This document shows positions 25,348 through 33,052 of a DNA stretch of 59,847 nucleotides, piece after piece. This DNA comes from Paraburkholderia bannensis NBRC 103871 (GTDB lineage: Bacteria; Pseudomonadota; Gammaproteobacteria; Burkholderiales; Burkholderiaceae). The notes under the pieces were generated by a model that was not told the origin of the DNA, ran no database searches, and saw only the letters and a program-made list of their open reading frames with translations. Made by a program: the position numbers and the translations under genes. The stretch is taken from the NCBI RefSeq assembly GCF_000685015.1, contig NZ_BAYA01000024.1:1-59847 (forward strand), read 5' to 3'. Every line of letters begins with the position of its first letter. Within the stretch, counting starts at the first letter, position 1.

Positions 25348-26136
25348 TCAGTCAAAGCGGATCGAGCAGCCGCCCAGGCCGCCAATCGTCGCGCGCAGGT
25401 TATCGCCTGCGGCGACTGGCGCCATTGCGCCCAGCGCGCCCGAAAGAATCACCGAGCCAGCCTCCAGCGCCGTACCGAGCCGCCCCAGTGCGTTGGCCAG
25501 CCACGCCACGGCGACCACGGGCGAGCCCATGGTTGCGGCTCCTGCGCCGGTGGCCACGACCGCGCCGTTCTTTTCGAGCACCATGCCGCAGGTGCGCAAG
25601 TCCAGCGTGCGTGGATCGACCAGACGTTCGCCGAGTACGAAGAGGCCGCACGAGGCGTTGTCGGCGACGGTGTCCTGAATGCGGATCTTCCAGTCGCGAA
25701 TGCGCGAATCGACGATCTCGAAGCAGGCCATGACGCCTTCAGTCGCGGCGATCACATCGGCGGCGCTGATACCAGGCCCGCGCAATTCGCGCTTGAGCAC
25801 GAAGGCGATCTCGGCTTCTGCTTTCGGCTGGATCAGCGTTTTCGAGTCGATCGACGTGCCGTCGTCGCGAATCATGCCGTCGAGCAACTGGCCAAAATCC
25901 GGCTGGTTCACGCCGAGCATCGACATCACCGCGTCGCTGGTCACGCCGATCTTCTTGCCGACGATGCGCTCGCCACGCTTGATTCGATGCGCGACGAAGC
26001 GCTGCTGGACGTGGTACGCATCCTCGATCGTCATTTGCGCGTGCGTCTGTGTGAGTGGCTCGATCGCCTCGCGCGCGTGCCAGGCGGTGTAGAGGCGCTC
26101 GCCCAGCGCGTCGAGGGTGGTGGCGTCGAGCGTCAT
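25348..26136 (-). CDS. 2-hydroxypenta-2,4-dienoate (2-oxopent-4-enoate) hydratase
   Basis: The DmpE/MhpD/HsaE family adds water to 2-hydroxypenta-2,4-dienoate to give 4-hydroxy-2-oxovalerate, the substrate of the aldolase downstream. The 262-residue product contains KKIGVTSDAVMSMLGVNQPDFG, the metal-binding KAEAEIAFVL segment, FEIVDSRIRDWKIRIQDTVAD, and the C-terminal GDNLRATIGGLG-type tail. The ATG overlaps the stop of the monooxygenase gene by four bases. That fixes the start and shows translational coupling. Confidence 0.96.
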   Translation of the reverse strand: MTLDATTLDALGERLYTAWHAREAIEPLTQTHAQMTIEDAYHVQQRFVAHRIKRGERIVGKKIGVTSDAVMSMLGVNQPDFGQLLDGMIRDDGTSIDSKTLIQPKAEAEIAFVLKRELRGPGISAADVIAATEGVMACFEIVDSRIRDWKIRIQDTVADNASCGLFVLGERLVDPRTLDLRTCGMVLEKNGAVVATGAGAATMGSPVVAVAWLANALGRLGTALEAGSVILSGALGAMAPVAAGDNLRATIGGLGGCSIRFD

Positions 26137-27359
26137 GCCTGCGCTCCCGCGCACGCGGCGGCTTCTTCGGGCAAGCCGTAGATGAACGGCGGCACGCCCT
26201 GGCCGAGCAGATAGCCGCCCAGCACGCCTGCGTTGTCGTCCTCGTTCTGCGTGATGTGATTCGCGGCGACGAGCATCGTGCGCATCCACAGTTGCACGGG
26301 GTTGTTCAACCAGATGGCGCGCGCGCTGAGTTTCTTCCAGAGCATCGTCGAGGCGTCGAGACAGTCCTTGCCGCAGCGCTGGATTTCGAGGAAGTGAAAC
26401 ACGCGATCGTGCAGCGGCACGAGTTCGCCGCGTTCTACGTGGGCCTGGGCTTCGGCGAAGACCTGCGCGAGGCGCGCCTGGGCCGAGCGCACCAGCAGCA
26501 TCGCGTTGCCGAGCTTGTCCTTCACATAAGGATTCTGCGCGGCGGCGCCCGCCGGCCCGACGATGTTCTGGCGCGGCGCCATCTGTTCGATGTAGAGATC
26601 GATCATGCCGCGCGCGTAGCCCACGATCACCGACGATACCGCCGAATAGAAGACCTGATTGAATGGATGGAGGTACGCGGTGCCGCGTTCGGTCTTGCGG
26701 TAGTCGACGATGCTGTGCGAACGATAGTCGGGAATGAAGGCTTCGCCTTTGATGCGCACGCTCTTGCTGCCCGTGCCCGCGAGGCCCACGACATGCCAGT
26801 CGTCGATGATCTCGTAGTCGCTGCGCGACACCAGGAACGAACGGTAGTCGCGGCGATTGCCTTCGTCGTCGAGCCAGAACGCGCCGAGAATCGCGCCGCC
26901 CTGTGCGTGGTCGCAGCCGCTCGACGTCTTCCATTCGCCGCTGAGCATCCAGCCGCCGTCCACGGGACGGCACTTGCCGAAGGGCGCATACGACGATGCC
27001 ACCAGCACGGTGTTGTCGTCGGCCCACATGTCATGGGCGGCGCGCTCGTCGAACAGGCCGAATTCCCACTGATGGACGCCGAGGATCATCATGTTCCAGG
27101 CGCTCGACGGGCAGCCACGGCCCAGTTCCATGAGCACCTTTGAAAAGACGGCGGGATTCATTTCCCAGCCGCCCCAGCGGCGCGGCTGGAGGATCTTGAA
27201 GAAACCCGCCTGCTTGAAGGCTTCGATGGTTTCCTTCGGCACGCTGCGTGCTTTTTCGACATCGGCGGCAGTGGCGCGCAGCGCCGGAATCATGGCGCGT
27301 GCGCGTTCCACCAGTTCGGCGACGGTGGGTTCCTGAAGCGTATCGGTGAGGGCGTTCAT
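26133..27359 (-). CDS. Two-component flavin monooxygenase, oxygenase subunit (HsaA type)
   Basis: The 408-residue product has the acyl-CoA dehydrogenase fold of group D flavin monooxygenases. These hydroxylate phenols ortho to the hydroxyl group, using reduced flavin from a separate reductase. The nearest match in memory is HsaA of steroid degradation. Visible features are RWGGWEMNPAVFSKVLMELG, GCPSSAWNMMILGVHQWEFG, GGWMLSGEWKTSSGCDHAQG and DDWHVVGLAGTGSKSV. The reductase gene lies 17 bases upstream in the same operon. The placement before an extradiol dioxygenase suggests it makes the catechol. The exact phenol is unknown. GGAGA precedes the ATG; upstream in-frame codons are non-conserved. 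Confidence 0.92.
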   Translation of the reverse strand: MNALTDTLQEPTVAELVERARAMIPALRATAADVEKARSVPKETIEAFKQAGFFKILQPRRWGGWEMNPAVFSKVLMELGRGCPSSAWNMMILGVHQWEFGLFDERAAHDMWADDNTVLVASSYAPFGKCRPVDGGWMLSGEWKTSSGCDHAQGGAILGAFWLDDEGNRRDYRSFLVSRSDYEIIDDWHVVGLAGTGSKSVRIKGEAFIPDYRSHSIVDYRKTERGTAYLHPFNQVFYSAVSSVIVGYARGMIDLYIEQMAPRQNIVGPAGAAAQNPYVKDKLGNAMLLVRSAQARLAQVFAEAQAHVERGELVPLHDRVFHFLEIQRCGKDCLDASTMLWKKLSARAIWLNNPVQLWMRTMLVAANHITQNEDDNAGVLGGYLLGQGVPPFIYGLPEEAAACAGAQA

Positions 27360-27376
27360 GTTTTGTCTCCGGGTGT

Positions 27377-27913
27377 CTAGTTGATGCTGCTGAAGTGTCC
27401 GAACTGACCTTGCGCGTAGACGAGCGGCGAAGTTTCCGCATCGTTCATGGCGATGCGATCGACTTCGCAAATCAGGATCGAGTGGCTATGGGCCGCGACG
27501 ATCTCGACTACGCGACAGGCGAAGCTTGTCAGCGCGCTGGTCAGCATCGGCGGCGATCCATGCCACTCGCCCTGCGTAAATCGTTGCGCGCCGCTCACCT
27601 CCGGCACCATGCCCGCGAAGCGCATGGCGATCGATGCGTCCTCTGCTGCAAGCACGTTCACGCAGAGCGTGCGGGTACGCTCGAAAGCCGCATGCGCGAA
27701 GACCTTGCGGTTGACGCAGGCGAGCAGGCGCGGTGGCTCCGCGCTGAGCGACGTGACGGCGGTGGCCGTGAGGCCGACCGGCAGGCCGTCCAGCTCGGAG
27801 GTGAGGACGCACACGCCGCCCGCGAGACGGCGCATGCCCGCCCTGAAGGCATCGGCTGTGGCGGACGTGCTGCTGGCCGCGAGCAGGGCGCTGGTTTGGG
27901 TCTCTAGCTGCAT
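27377..27913 (-). CDS. Flavin reductase subunit (HsaB type)
   Basis: This 178-residue protein belongs to the short-chain flavin reductase family and would supply reduced FMN or FAD to the monooxygenase encoded next. Family motifs: FRAGMRRLAGGVCVLTSELDG near the start, GLTATAVTSLSAEPPRLLACVN, then CVNVLAAED and a C-terminal LVYAQGQFGHF. The tight spacing to the oxygenase gene supports a dedicated two-component system. Confidence 0.94.
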   Translation of the reverse strand: MQLETQTSALLAASSTSATADAFRAGMRRLAGGVCVLTSELDGLPVGLTATAVTSLSAEPPRLLACVNRKVFAHAAFERTRTLCVNVLAAEDASIAMRFAGMVPEVSGAQRFTQGEWHGSPPMLTSALTSFACRVVEIVAAHSHSILICEVDRIAMNDAETSPLVYAQGQFGHFSSIN

Positions 27914-27968
27914 GATTAGTAATCCAAATCGAATGAAACAGGCACCTTCCAGTGCATGGCGCGCGAAT

Positions 27969-28868
27969 CTAGTGTGAAGCAGGCTGAGGCCGGTGACCCC
28001 AGTCGCTCAACTGGCTGTAGTTCTTGACCTCCCACGCGTTATCGTCGATGACAATGCCGCCGTAGCCGTATTCCAGCCCGAAGCCAGACGGGGTCTCCAC
28101 GTAGAACGAGAACATGCGGTCGTTCGGGTGATGGCCGAGGCCCGCGTGAATACGCAGTCCCGCCTTGACGCAGCGGTCGTAGGCCATGCCGACGTCGTCC
28201 ATGTCCTGCACCTGCACGAGCACGTGATGCAGGCGCCTGGGGAACGGCATGGCCATGGTCGCGAGCGAGTGATGGCGGCCGGTGCGGGTGTGGAAGAACG
28301 TGGCGTCGACCGTGGCGCCGGGCACCGTATGCGAATCGCGGATCGTGTCGCTCACGCGCAGGCCCAGCACGTGGCGGTAGAACTCCAGTGATTGCGCGTA
28401 GTTGCGTGCGACCGGCAGGATATGGCCCATCCCCAGGCGGCCCGTTTCGAAGCCCGGCCCCTTGAGCAGCGGCGAATGGAAGGGCGTGGAGATGGGCGCG
28501 TGCGTCGGCCCGAAAAAGAACTCGTGGGTGAAGCCATTGGGATCGTCGCAGACGTACAGGCATTCGGCCTGGCGGCTTTCGGCCAGCTCGCGGTCGCCCT
28601 CCCGCACGGCGATGCCTCGTGCAGCGAGTTTTTCGATGTAGGCATTGAGGTCGTCGCGCGTGTCGAACTGCCAGCCCGCGGCGGCGATATCGTCGTCATG
28701 GCCTTCGACGAGCAGGATGCGTTGCGCGAGTTCGTCCATGCGCAGCCCGAGCATGCCTGGCGAGCGGCGGCCGGGCATGAGTCCGAGAATGCCAGCGGCA
28801 AAGTCTTCCCATCGTGCGAGATCGCTCACGCTGAACACGACGTATCCGAGGCTTGAAAGCTCCGACAT
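27969..28868 (-). CDS. Type I extradiol (VOC) dioxygenase, BphC/HsaC-like
   Basis: The enzyme opens the catechol ring next to the two hydroxyls using Fe(II) and O2. The 299-residue two-domain VOC protein has the metal ligands His149 (RLGMGHILPV), His215 (RRLHHVLVQV) and Glu266 (GFGLEYGYGG). The start MSELSSLGYVVFSVSD is chosen for the BphC-like N terminus and a CAGGAGA ribosome-binding site. It is the first gene of the operon, 60 bases behind the sigma-54 promoter. The hydrolase downstream points to a 3-substituted catechol as substrate. Confidence 0.95.
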   Translation of the reverse strand: MSELSSLGYVVFSVSDLARWEDFAAGILGLMPGRRSPGMLGLRMDELAQRILLVEGHDDDIAAAGWQFDTRDDLNAYIEKLAARGIAVREGDRELAESRQAECLYVCDDPNGFTHEFFFGPTHAPISTPFHSPLLKGPGFETGRLGMGHILPVARNYAQSLEFYRHVLGLRVSDTIRDSHTVPGATVDATFFHTRTGRHHSLATMAMPFPRRLHHVLVQVQDMDDVGMAYDRCVKAGLRIHAGLGHHPNDRMFSFYVETPSGFGLEYGYGGIVIDDNAWEVKNYSQLSDWGHRPQPASH

Positions 28869-28929
28869 GATGTCTCCTGTTGATTGATTTTTTTGCGGCG
28901 GTGCGAGAGCATCGCGGCGCAGCATCTAA

Positions 28930-28945
28930 TGCAATGGTCGTGCCA
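28930..28945 (-). promoter_or_regulatory. Sigma-54 (-24/-12) promoter of the meta-cleavage operon
   Basis: Read on the minus strand this is TGGCACGACCATTGCA, an essentially perfect match to the sigma-54 consensus, with GG and GC ten bases apart. Transcription would start near 28918, about 50 bases before the dioxygenase start codon. A sigma-54 activator gene diverges from it, which agrees with the promoter type. Confidence 0.93.
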
Positions 28946-29063
28946 GCTTGCCGATGTTGCATCGCACGCGGGCCGATTTGCGAGGTGGAACGCTGTGGCG
29001 CTGCGGGTTGGCTGAAAGTCGGGCATGCCGCGCCGCGTGGTGCAGCAAATTCACGGCTCGAAC

Positions 29064-29085
29064 GCTGCGCTTGAAAATTCGCAGC
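29064..29085. promoter_or_regulatory. Candidate upstream activator site (inverted repeat)
   Basis: GCTGCG, ten bases, CGCAGC forms an inverted repeat centred about 130 bases upstream of the -24 element, the distance where DmpR/XylR-type regulators usually bind. An overlapping imperfect palindrome, TCGAACGCTGCGCTTGA, lies at 29058-29074. Assignment to the neighbouring regulator is inference. Confidence 0.45.
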
Positions 29086-29179
29086 CGGTGTCAAAAAATA
29101 GACGGCAACTGAAAAATTCTGGTGGCTCTGCATGCGCCCTGGCCAGCAGAAAGACAGAAAAGAGAACTCGGAGACAACC

Positions 29180-30922
29180 GTGAACAACGCATACGACAGT
29201 CCGGCTTTCCCGGATATCGCACCGATTCGGGAGAAGCTACGCTTTCGGCCCGAACGTGCGGAAATCACACTGGGCGAGCAGCGCATGGTGCTCATGCACA
29301 CCGCGTCGCTTAGCGATTTACGCAGCGAATTGATTGCATCGCTCGGAAGCCAGACTGCCCGCACGTTGCTCACGCGCATCGGTTTCTCGACAGGGACGCG
29401 CGACGCACAGCTTGCACTGCAATTGCACTCCGTCGAACAAAGCATCTTCGACCTGCTGGCGCGCGGCGGGCAGTTGCATGCGTTGCAGGGCGTCGCGTTA
29501 GTCGAGATGATCAGTTCCGATGTCGATGTTGCGAAGGGGCGCTGTTCGCTCGAATTTTTCTGGAAGCACTCGTTCGAAGACGAGCATCACGCGAACGCCG
29601 AGGGCATGCAGACCGCGCCCGTCTGCTGGCTGGAGACCGGTTACGCGAGCGGCTACCTGAGCGCCTGCATGGGCAAGCTGATTGTCGTGCGCGAGGTCGA
29701 ATGCCGGGCGACGGGCTTCGACGCCTGTCGCGTGATTGCGCGCCCCGCGAGCGAATGGAACGATGCAGAAGCCGACCTGCAATTTCTCAAGGCGCCGGTC
29801 TTTGCCGAAGCGCCCGCGTCCACGCGCACTCAAAGTGCCCAGGCGGGTCGCCAGAAAAGCGCGCTCGAAGCCTTCGAGCAGTCGAAAAGCCGCGCGGATA
29901 TCGTTGGCCTGTCGCCCGCCTATCAAGCCGCGGTGGGCAAGATCAACCGCGTCGCGCAGACCGGTGCGACGGTGCTGCTGCTGGGCGAGAGCGGGGTCGG
30001 CAAAAGTACCTTCGCGCGTTTGCTGCATGAGCAGAGCCACCGCAGCAGCGGGCCTTTCGTGGCGATCAATTGCGCAACGATTCCTGAAACCTTGATGGAG
30101 TCGGAGCTCTTTGGCGTGGAGCGCGGCGCATTCACCGGTGCGGACGCCGCCCGCGCCGGGCGCTTCGAACTCGCTGAAAACGGCACGCTATTTCTCGACG
30201 AGGTGGCGACGCTCCCGCTCGTTGCGCAAGGCAAGCTGTTGCGCGTGCTGGAGACCGGGCAGTTCGAGCGGCTCGGCAGTGGCGTCGCGCGGCAGGCCAA
30301 TGTGCGCATCGTCGCGGCGACAAACGAAGACCTTTGGGAAGCCGTTCGGGCAGGACATTTCCGTGAAGACCTGTTTTTCCGCCTGCATGTGTTTCCGATC
30401 GAGATTCCGCCGCTGCGTCAGCGCAAGGAAGACCTGCCCGTCCTGATCGAGCGTTTCATGTTTCGCTTCGCCAACGCCTACGGTCGCGATGTGCACGGCC
30501 TGACGCCGGAGGCGATGGCCATGCTGCTCGGCTATTCCTGGCCGGGCAATATCCGTGAGCTTTCGAATGTCGTGGAGCGCGCCGTCATTCTCGCTGAAGA
30601 CGGTCGTGCGCTCGATGCCGTGCATGTGGTGCTCATGAAGGAGCTGAAGCGTCCATCGGCGGGGGCTGCGAACGACAGTTTCCGGGCGCCGCAAAGCGAG
30701 GGTGACGCCATGCCGCTTTCGTCGCGTTCGCTCGACGAGGTGGTCGCGCAATGGATGAAGGAGCGCGGGCTCACGCTCGACCAGATGGAAAACACCATGG
30801 TCGAAGTAGCCATCGCCCAGTCGCAGGGGAATATGTCGCGCGCTGCGGCACTGCTCGGCATTTCGCGCGGCCAGCTGCTTTATCGGCGCAAGCGCGGCGG
30901 CACCGGCGCTGATGCTATCTGA
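29180..30922 (+). CDS. DmpR/XylR-type sigma-54 activator, phenol-sensing
   Basis: The 580-residue product activates sigma-54 RNA polymerase after binding an aromatic effector. N-terminal XylR_N/V4R sensor (about 15-190), AAA+ domain (about 243-475) with Walker A GESGVGKS at 269-276, GAFTGA at 316-321 and Walker B LFLDE at 337-341, and a Fis-type helix-turn-helix near the C terminus (NMSRAAALLGISRGQLLYRR). Aligning by eye to DmpR/MopR, the phenol-contacting His and Trp are kept (His100, Trp128), as are the zinc ligands Cys149, Glu172, Cys175 and Cys183. The GTG start has GGAGA five bases upstream and matches DmpR in length. It is divergent from the operon it should control. Confidence 0.95.
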   Translation: MNNAYDSPAFPDIAPIREKLRFRPERAEITLGEQRMVLMHTASLSDLRSELIASLGSQTARTLLTRIGFSTGTRDAQLALQLHSVEQSIFDLLARGGQLHALQGVALVEMISSDVDVAKGRCSLEFFWKHSFEDEHHANAEGMQTAPVCWLETGYASGYLSACMGKLIVVREVECRATGFDACRVIARPASEWNDAEADLQFLKAPVFAEAPASTRTQSAQAGRQKSALEAFEQSKSRADIVGLSPAYQAAVGKINRVAQTGATVLLLGESGVGKSTFARLLHEQSHRSSGPFVAINCATIPETLMESELFGVERGAFTGADAARAGRFELAENGTLFLDEVATLPLVAQGKLLRVLETGQFERLGSGVARQANVRIVAATNEDLWEAVRAGHFREDLFFRLHVFPIEIPPLRQRKEDLPVLIERFMFRFANAYGRDVHGLTPEAMAMLLGYSWPGNIRELSNVVERAVILAEDGRALDAVHVVLMKELKRPSAGAANDSFRAPQSEGDAMPLSSRSLDEVVAQWMKERGLTLDQMENTMVEVAIAQSQGNMSRAAALLGISRGQLLYRRKRGGTGADAI

Positions 30923-30935
30923 GGCTGAATGGCAA

Positions 30936-30967
30936 AAAGACGCACATCGAAGCCGATGTGCGTCTTT
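30936..30967. terminator. Bidirectional intrinsic terminator
   Basis: A perfect 14-bp inverted repeat (AAAGACGCACATCG, loop AAGC, CGATGTGCGTCTTT) has A-rich and T-rich outer ends. It lies between the convergent ends of the sigma-54 regulator and the amidohydrolase gene and should stop transcription from both sides. Confidence 0.9.
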
Positions 30968-31002
30968 CGCGCTACTGACTCGCCGGTCGTAAGACCGCGG
31001 TT

Positions 31003-31947
31003 TTACAGCGCGGCGAGGCGGGGGAACAGCGCAAGGGCATTGTTGCGATTGATCGACTCGTGCAGGCGTGCGTCCAGCACGGTGCTCTCGTCCTGCTTCG
31101 CCGTAAATTTGCCGCTGACTGGCGCCGGTGCGTATGGAAAGTCGCTGCCGAACAGAATGCGATCAGGCTTCGCGAATGCAGCGAGGCTCGGCAGCGCCGA
31201 AGGGGACGACAGGGCGGTATCGAAGTAGAACGTCCGCATCAGGTCGAGAATGCCTTGCGCGGACGGCACGTCGTCACGGGTAATCGCCGAGATTTCGGCG
31301 ATACGGAGTGCGGCGTAGGGCAGGAAGCCGCCTGCGTGCGAGAGGATGATGCGCACGTTCGGGTAGCGCGTGACCACGCCGTTGAGCATGAGGTGCGCCG
31401 CGGTGCGCGTCGTATCGAACGGATAGTCGAGCATCGGGCCAGGCATCCCTTTCATTTGCGAGATCGGCGGCATTGAGGGGTGGATGAACACGATTGCGTG
31501 GCGGCGGTCGAGTTCGGCCCAGACGGGTTCGAATGTCGGGTCGCCGAGATAGGTGCCATCGTAATTGCTAAGGAGTACGACGCCATCGACTTTCAGCGCG
31601 TCGTACGCGTGGCTGATTTCCGTCAGGGAGCCATCGACGTCGGGCAGCGGCAGGGTCGCAAAGTTGCCGAATCGCGCCGGATGGCGGGCCACGACGCCAG
31701 CCGTGAATTCATTGACCTTGCGGGCGATATCGCGCCGTTCCTGGCCGCTCCAGCCTTTCACGCCCGGTGCGGTGAGGGAGAGCACGCCCGTTGCGATTTC
31801 CTGCGCGTCCATGAAGGCGAGCGCACCTTCTACGCTCCAGTCGGGGCATTTCCAGCCCGAAGGATCCCCGCCATGCGAGGGCAGCGCTTCGGCCCAGAAT
31901 GGCGGGACGATGTGCTGGTGAACGTCGATGCGATTGCGTCGGGACAT
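31003..31947 (-). CDS. Amidohydrolase-2 / ACMSD-type decarboxylase
   Basis: This 314-residue metal-dependent protein belongs to the amidohydrolase-2 family. Members include aminocarboxymuconate-semialdehyde, gamma-resorcylate and 6-methylsalicylate decarboxylases. Features: RIDVHQHIVPPFW (metal-binding His-x-His), a central IVFIHPSMPP, the RIILSHAGGFLPY block with a further metal His, and FGSDFPYAP with the catalytic/metal Asp. AAGGAG precedes the ATG. It is divergent from a LysR gene and convergent with the phenol-sensing regulator. Decarboxylation of a hydroxybenzoate to a phenol that feeds the neighbouring pathway is an attractive but unproven role; a hydrolase is the alternative. Confidence 0.88.
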   Translation of the reverse strand: MSRRNRIDVHQHIVPPFWAEALPSHGGDPSGWKCPDWSVEGALAFMDAQEIATGVLSLTAPGVKGWSGQERRDIARKVNEFTAGVVARHPARFGNFATLPLPDVDGSLTEISHAYDALKVDGVVLLSNYDGTYLGDPTFEPVWAELDRRHAIVFIHPSMPPISQMKGMPGPMLDYPFDTTRTAAHLMLNGVVTRYPNVRIILSHAGGFLPYAALRIAEISAITRDDVPSAQGILDLMRTFYFDTALSSPSALPSLAAFAKPDRILFGSDFPYAPAPVSGKFTAKQDESTVLDARLHESINRNNALALFPRLAAL

Positions 31948-32039
31948 GATTCGACTCCTTTGAGGATGCGCCGGTGCGCGGTATGGTGCAGTCCAGTATG
32001 GGAGTGCTTGATTTTTCAGTCCAATAGGTTAAATTTCAG

Positions 32040-32064
32040 GATTAATCGTTTTTGGTGATTAATC
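32040..32064. promoter_or_regulatory. Pair of GATTAATC palindromes ahead of LysR gene
   Basis: The self-complementary octamer GATTAATC occurs at 32040-32047 and 32057-32064, 17 bases apart, within the 120-base gap between the divergent amidohydrolase and LysR genes. The second copy ends six bases before the LysR start codon, where a ribosome-binding site would be expected; none is visible. A regulator-binding role is likely. Confidence 0.55.
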
Positions 32065-32070
32065 GATTTC

Positions 32071-32943
32071 ATGGATCTTCGTCATTTACGCTACTTCCTG
32101 GCCGTCGCCGAAGAAGGACATTTCGGTCGCGCGGCGCAGCGTCTCCACATCGTCCAGCCCGCGCTCAGTGCGCAGATCCGTGCGCTTGAAGATGAGCTGG
32201 GCACGGCGCTGTTCGAGCGCAGCACGCGCAGGGTGGCGCTGACTGACGCGGGCCGCCTGCTGGTTGTCGAGGCACAACGTACGCTCGACCAGGCCGAGCG
32301 CGCGAAGAACGTGATCCAGCGTGCGGCTCGCGGCGAGACCGGCGTCGTGCGCATCGGCTTCGTTGGCAATGCGCTGGCGTCAGGGCGGCTGTCCAGCGAT
32401 CTGGCGGCGTTTCACGCGGCATGTCCTGATGTCGCGCTGGAACTGAGCGAACTGGCCCCGGCTGCGCAGCAGGAGGCGATTATTGAGGGCCGCCTCGATA
32501 TTGGTTATTGCCCGGCGTTCGGTACGGACTTCGATGCGAGGCTGGCCGTGCGCACGGTCGGGCGCTGGGCATGGGAGGTCGCGATGAGCGTGCATCATCC
32601 CCTCGCGAAGCGGCGCTCGGTGAGCCTCGCTGCCATCGCAGACGAGCCGTTCATCGTCTACGCCGCCGATGGCGCCGACGCGGCTCAACGTTCGATCCTG
32701 CGCCAGATGCTCGGCAAGGAGCCGCGCATCCAGTACACGATGGGCAGCACGCTTTCCGCGCTGGCGTTGACGGCGGCGGGACTTGGTCTGGCGATCGCGC
32801 CCGAACCGGTGAGCCGGATCGCGGTGCCGAATGTGGTCTACCGGAAACTGGGCAACCACAGCCCAAAATCGGAGCTGGTCGTAATCAACCGGATCGAAGG
32901 AGCGTGGGGGGCAATCGAGCGATATCTGGAGATGCTCGGCTAA
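32071..32943 (+). CDS. LysR-family regulator beside the amidohydrolase
   Basis: A 290-residue LysR regulator. The helix-turn-helix occupies residues 1-60 (MDLRHLRYFLAVAEEGHFGRAAQRLHIVQPALSAQIRALEDELG), and the effector domain begins near residue 92 (VVRIGFVGNALASG). The sequence resembles the CatR/BenM-like subgroup. It is divergent from the amidohydrolase gene and most likely regulates it. The ATG lacks a visible Shine-Dalgarno sequence. Confidence 0.92.
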   Translation: MDLRHLRYFLAVAEEGHFGRAAQRLHIVQPALSAQIRALEDELGTALFERSTRRVALTDAGRLLVVEAQRTLDQAERAKNVIQRAARGETGVVRIGFVGNALASGRLSSDLAAFHAACPDVALELSELAPAAQQEAIIEGRLDIGYCPAFGTDFDARLAVRTVGRWAWEVAMSVHHPLAKRRSVSLAAIADEPFIVYAADGADAAQRSILRQMLGKEPRIQYTMGSTLSALALTAAGLGLAIAPEPVSRIAVPNVVYRKLGNHSPKSELVVINRIEGAWGAIERYLEMLG

Positions 32944-33014
32944 AGAACCGGCGTGTCCAGCAGCCTGCTTACACTGGCTTTTCCCCCAGGCGTCCGTAAA
33001 TCGCCGCTTGGTAT

Positions 33015-33027
33015 ACTGCCCGGCAGT
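33015..33027. promoter_or_regulatory. Palindromic operator at TetR promoter
   Basis: ACTGCC-C-GGCAGT is a perfect 13-bp palindrome that overlaps TATACT, a possible -10 box at 33012-33017. It lies 25 bases before the TetR start codon, as expected for autorepression. Confidence 0.55.
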
Positions 33028-33052
33028 GGAAAACCAACGATCAAGAAAAGCG

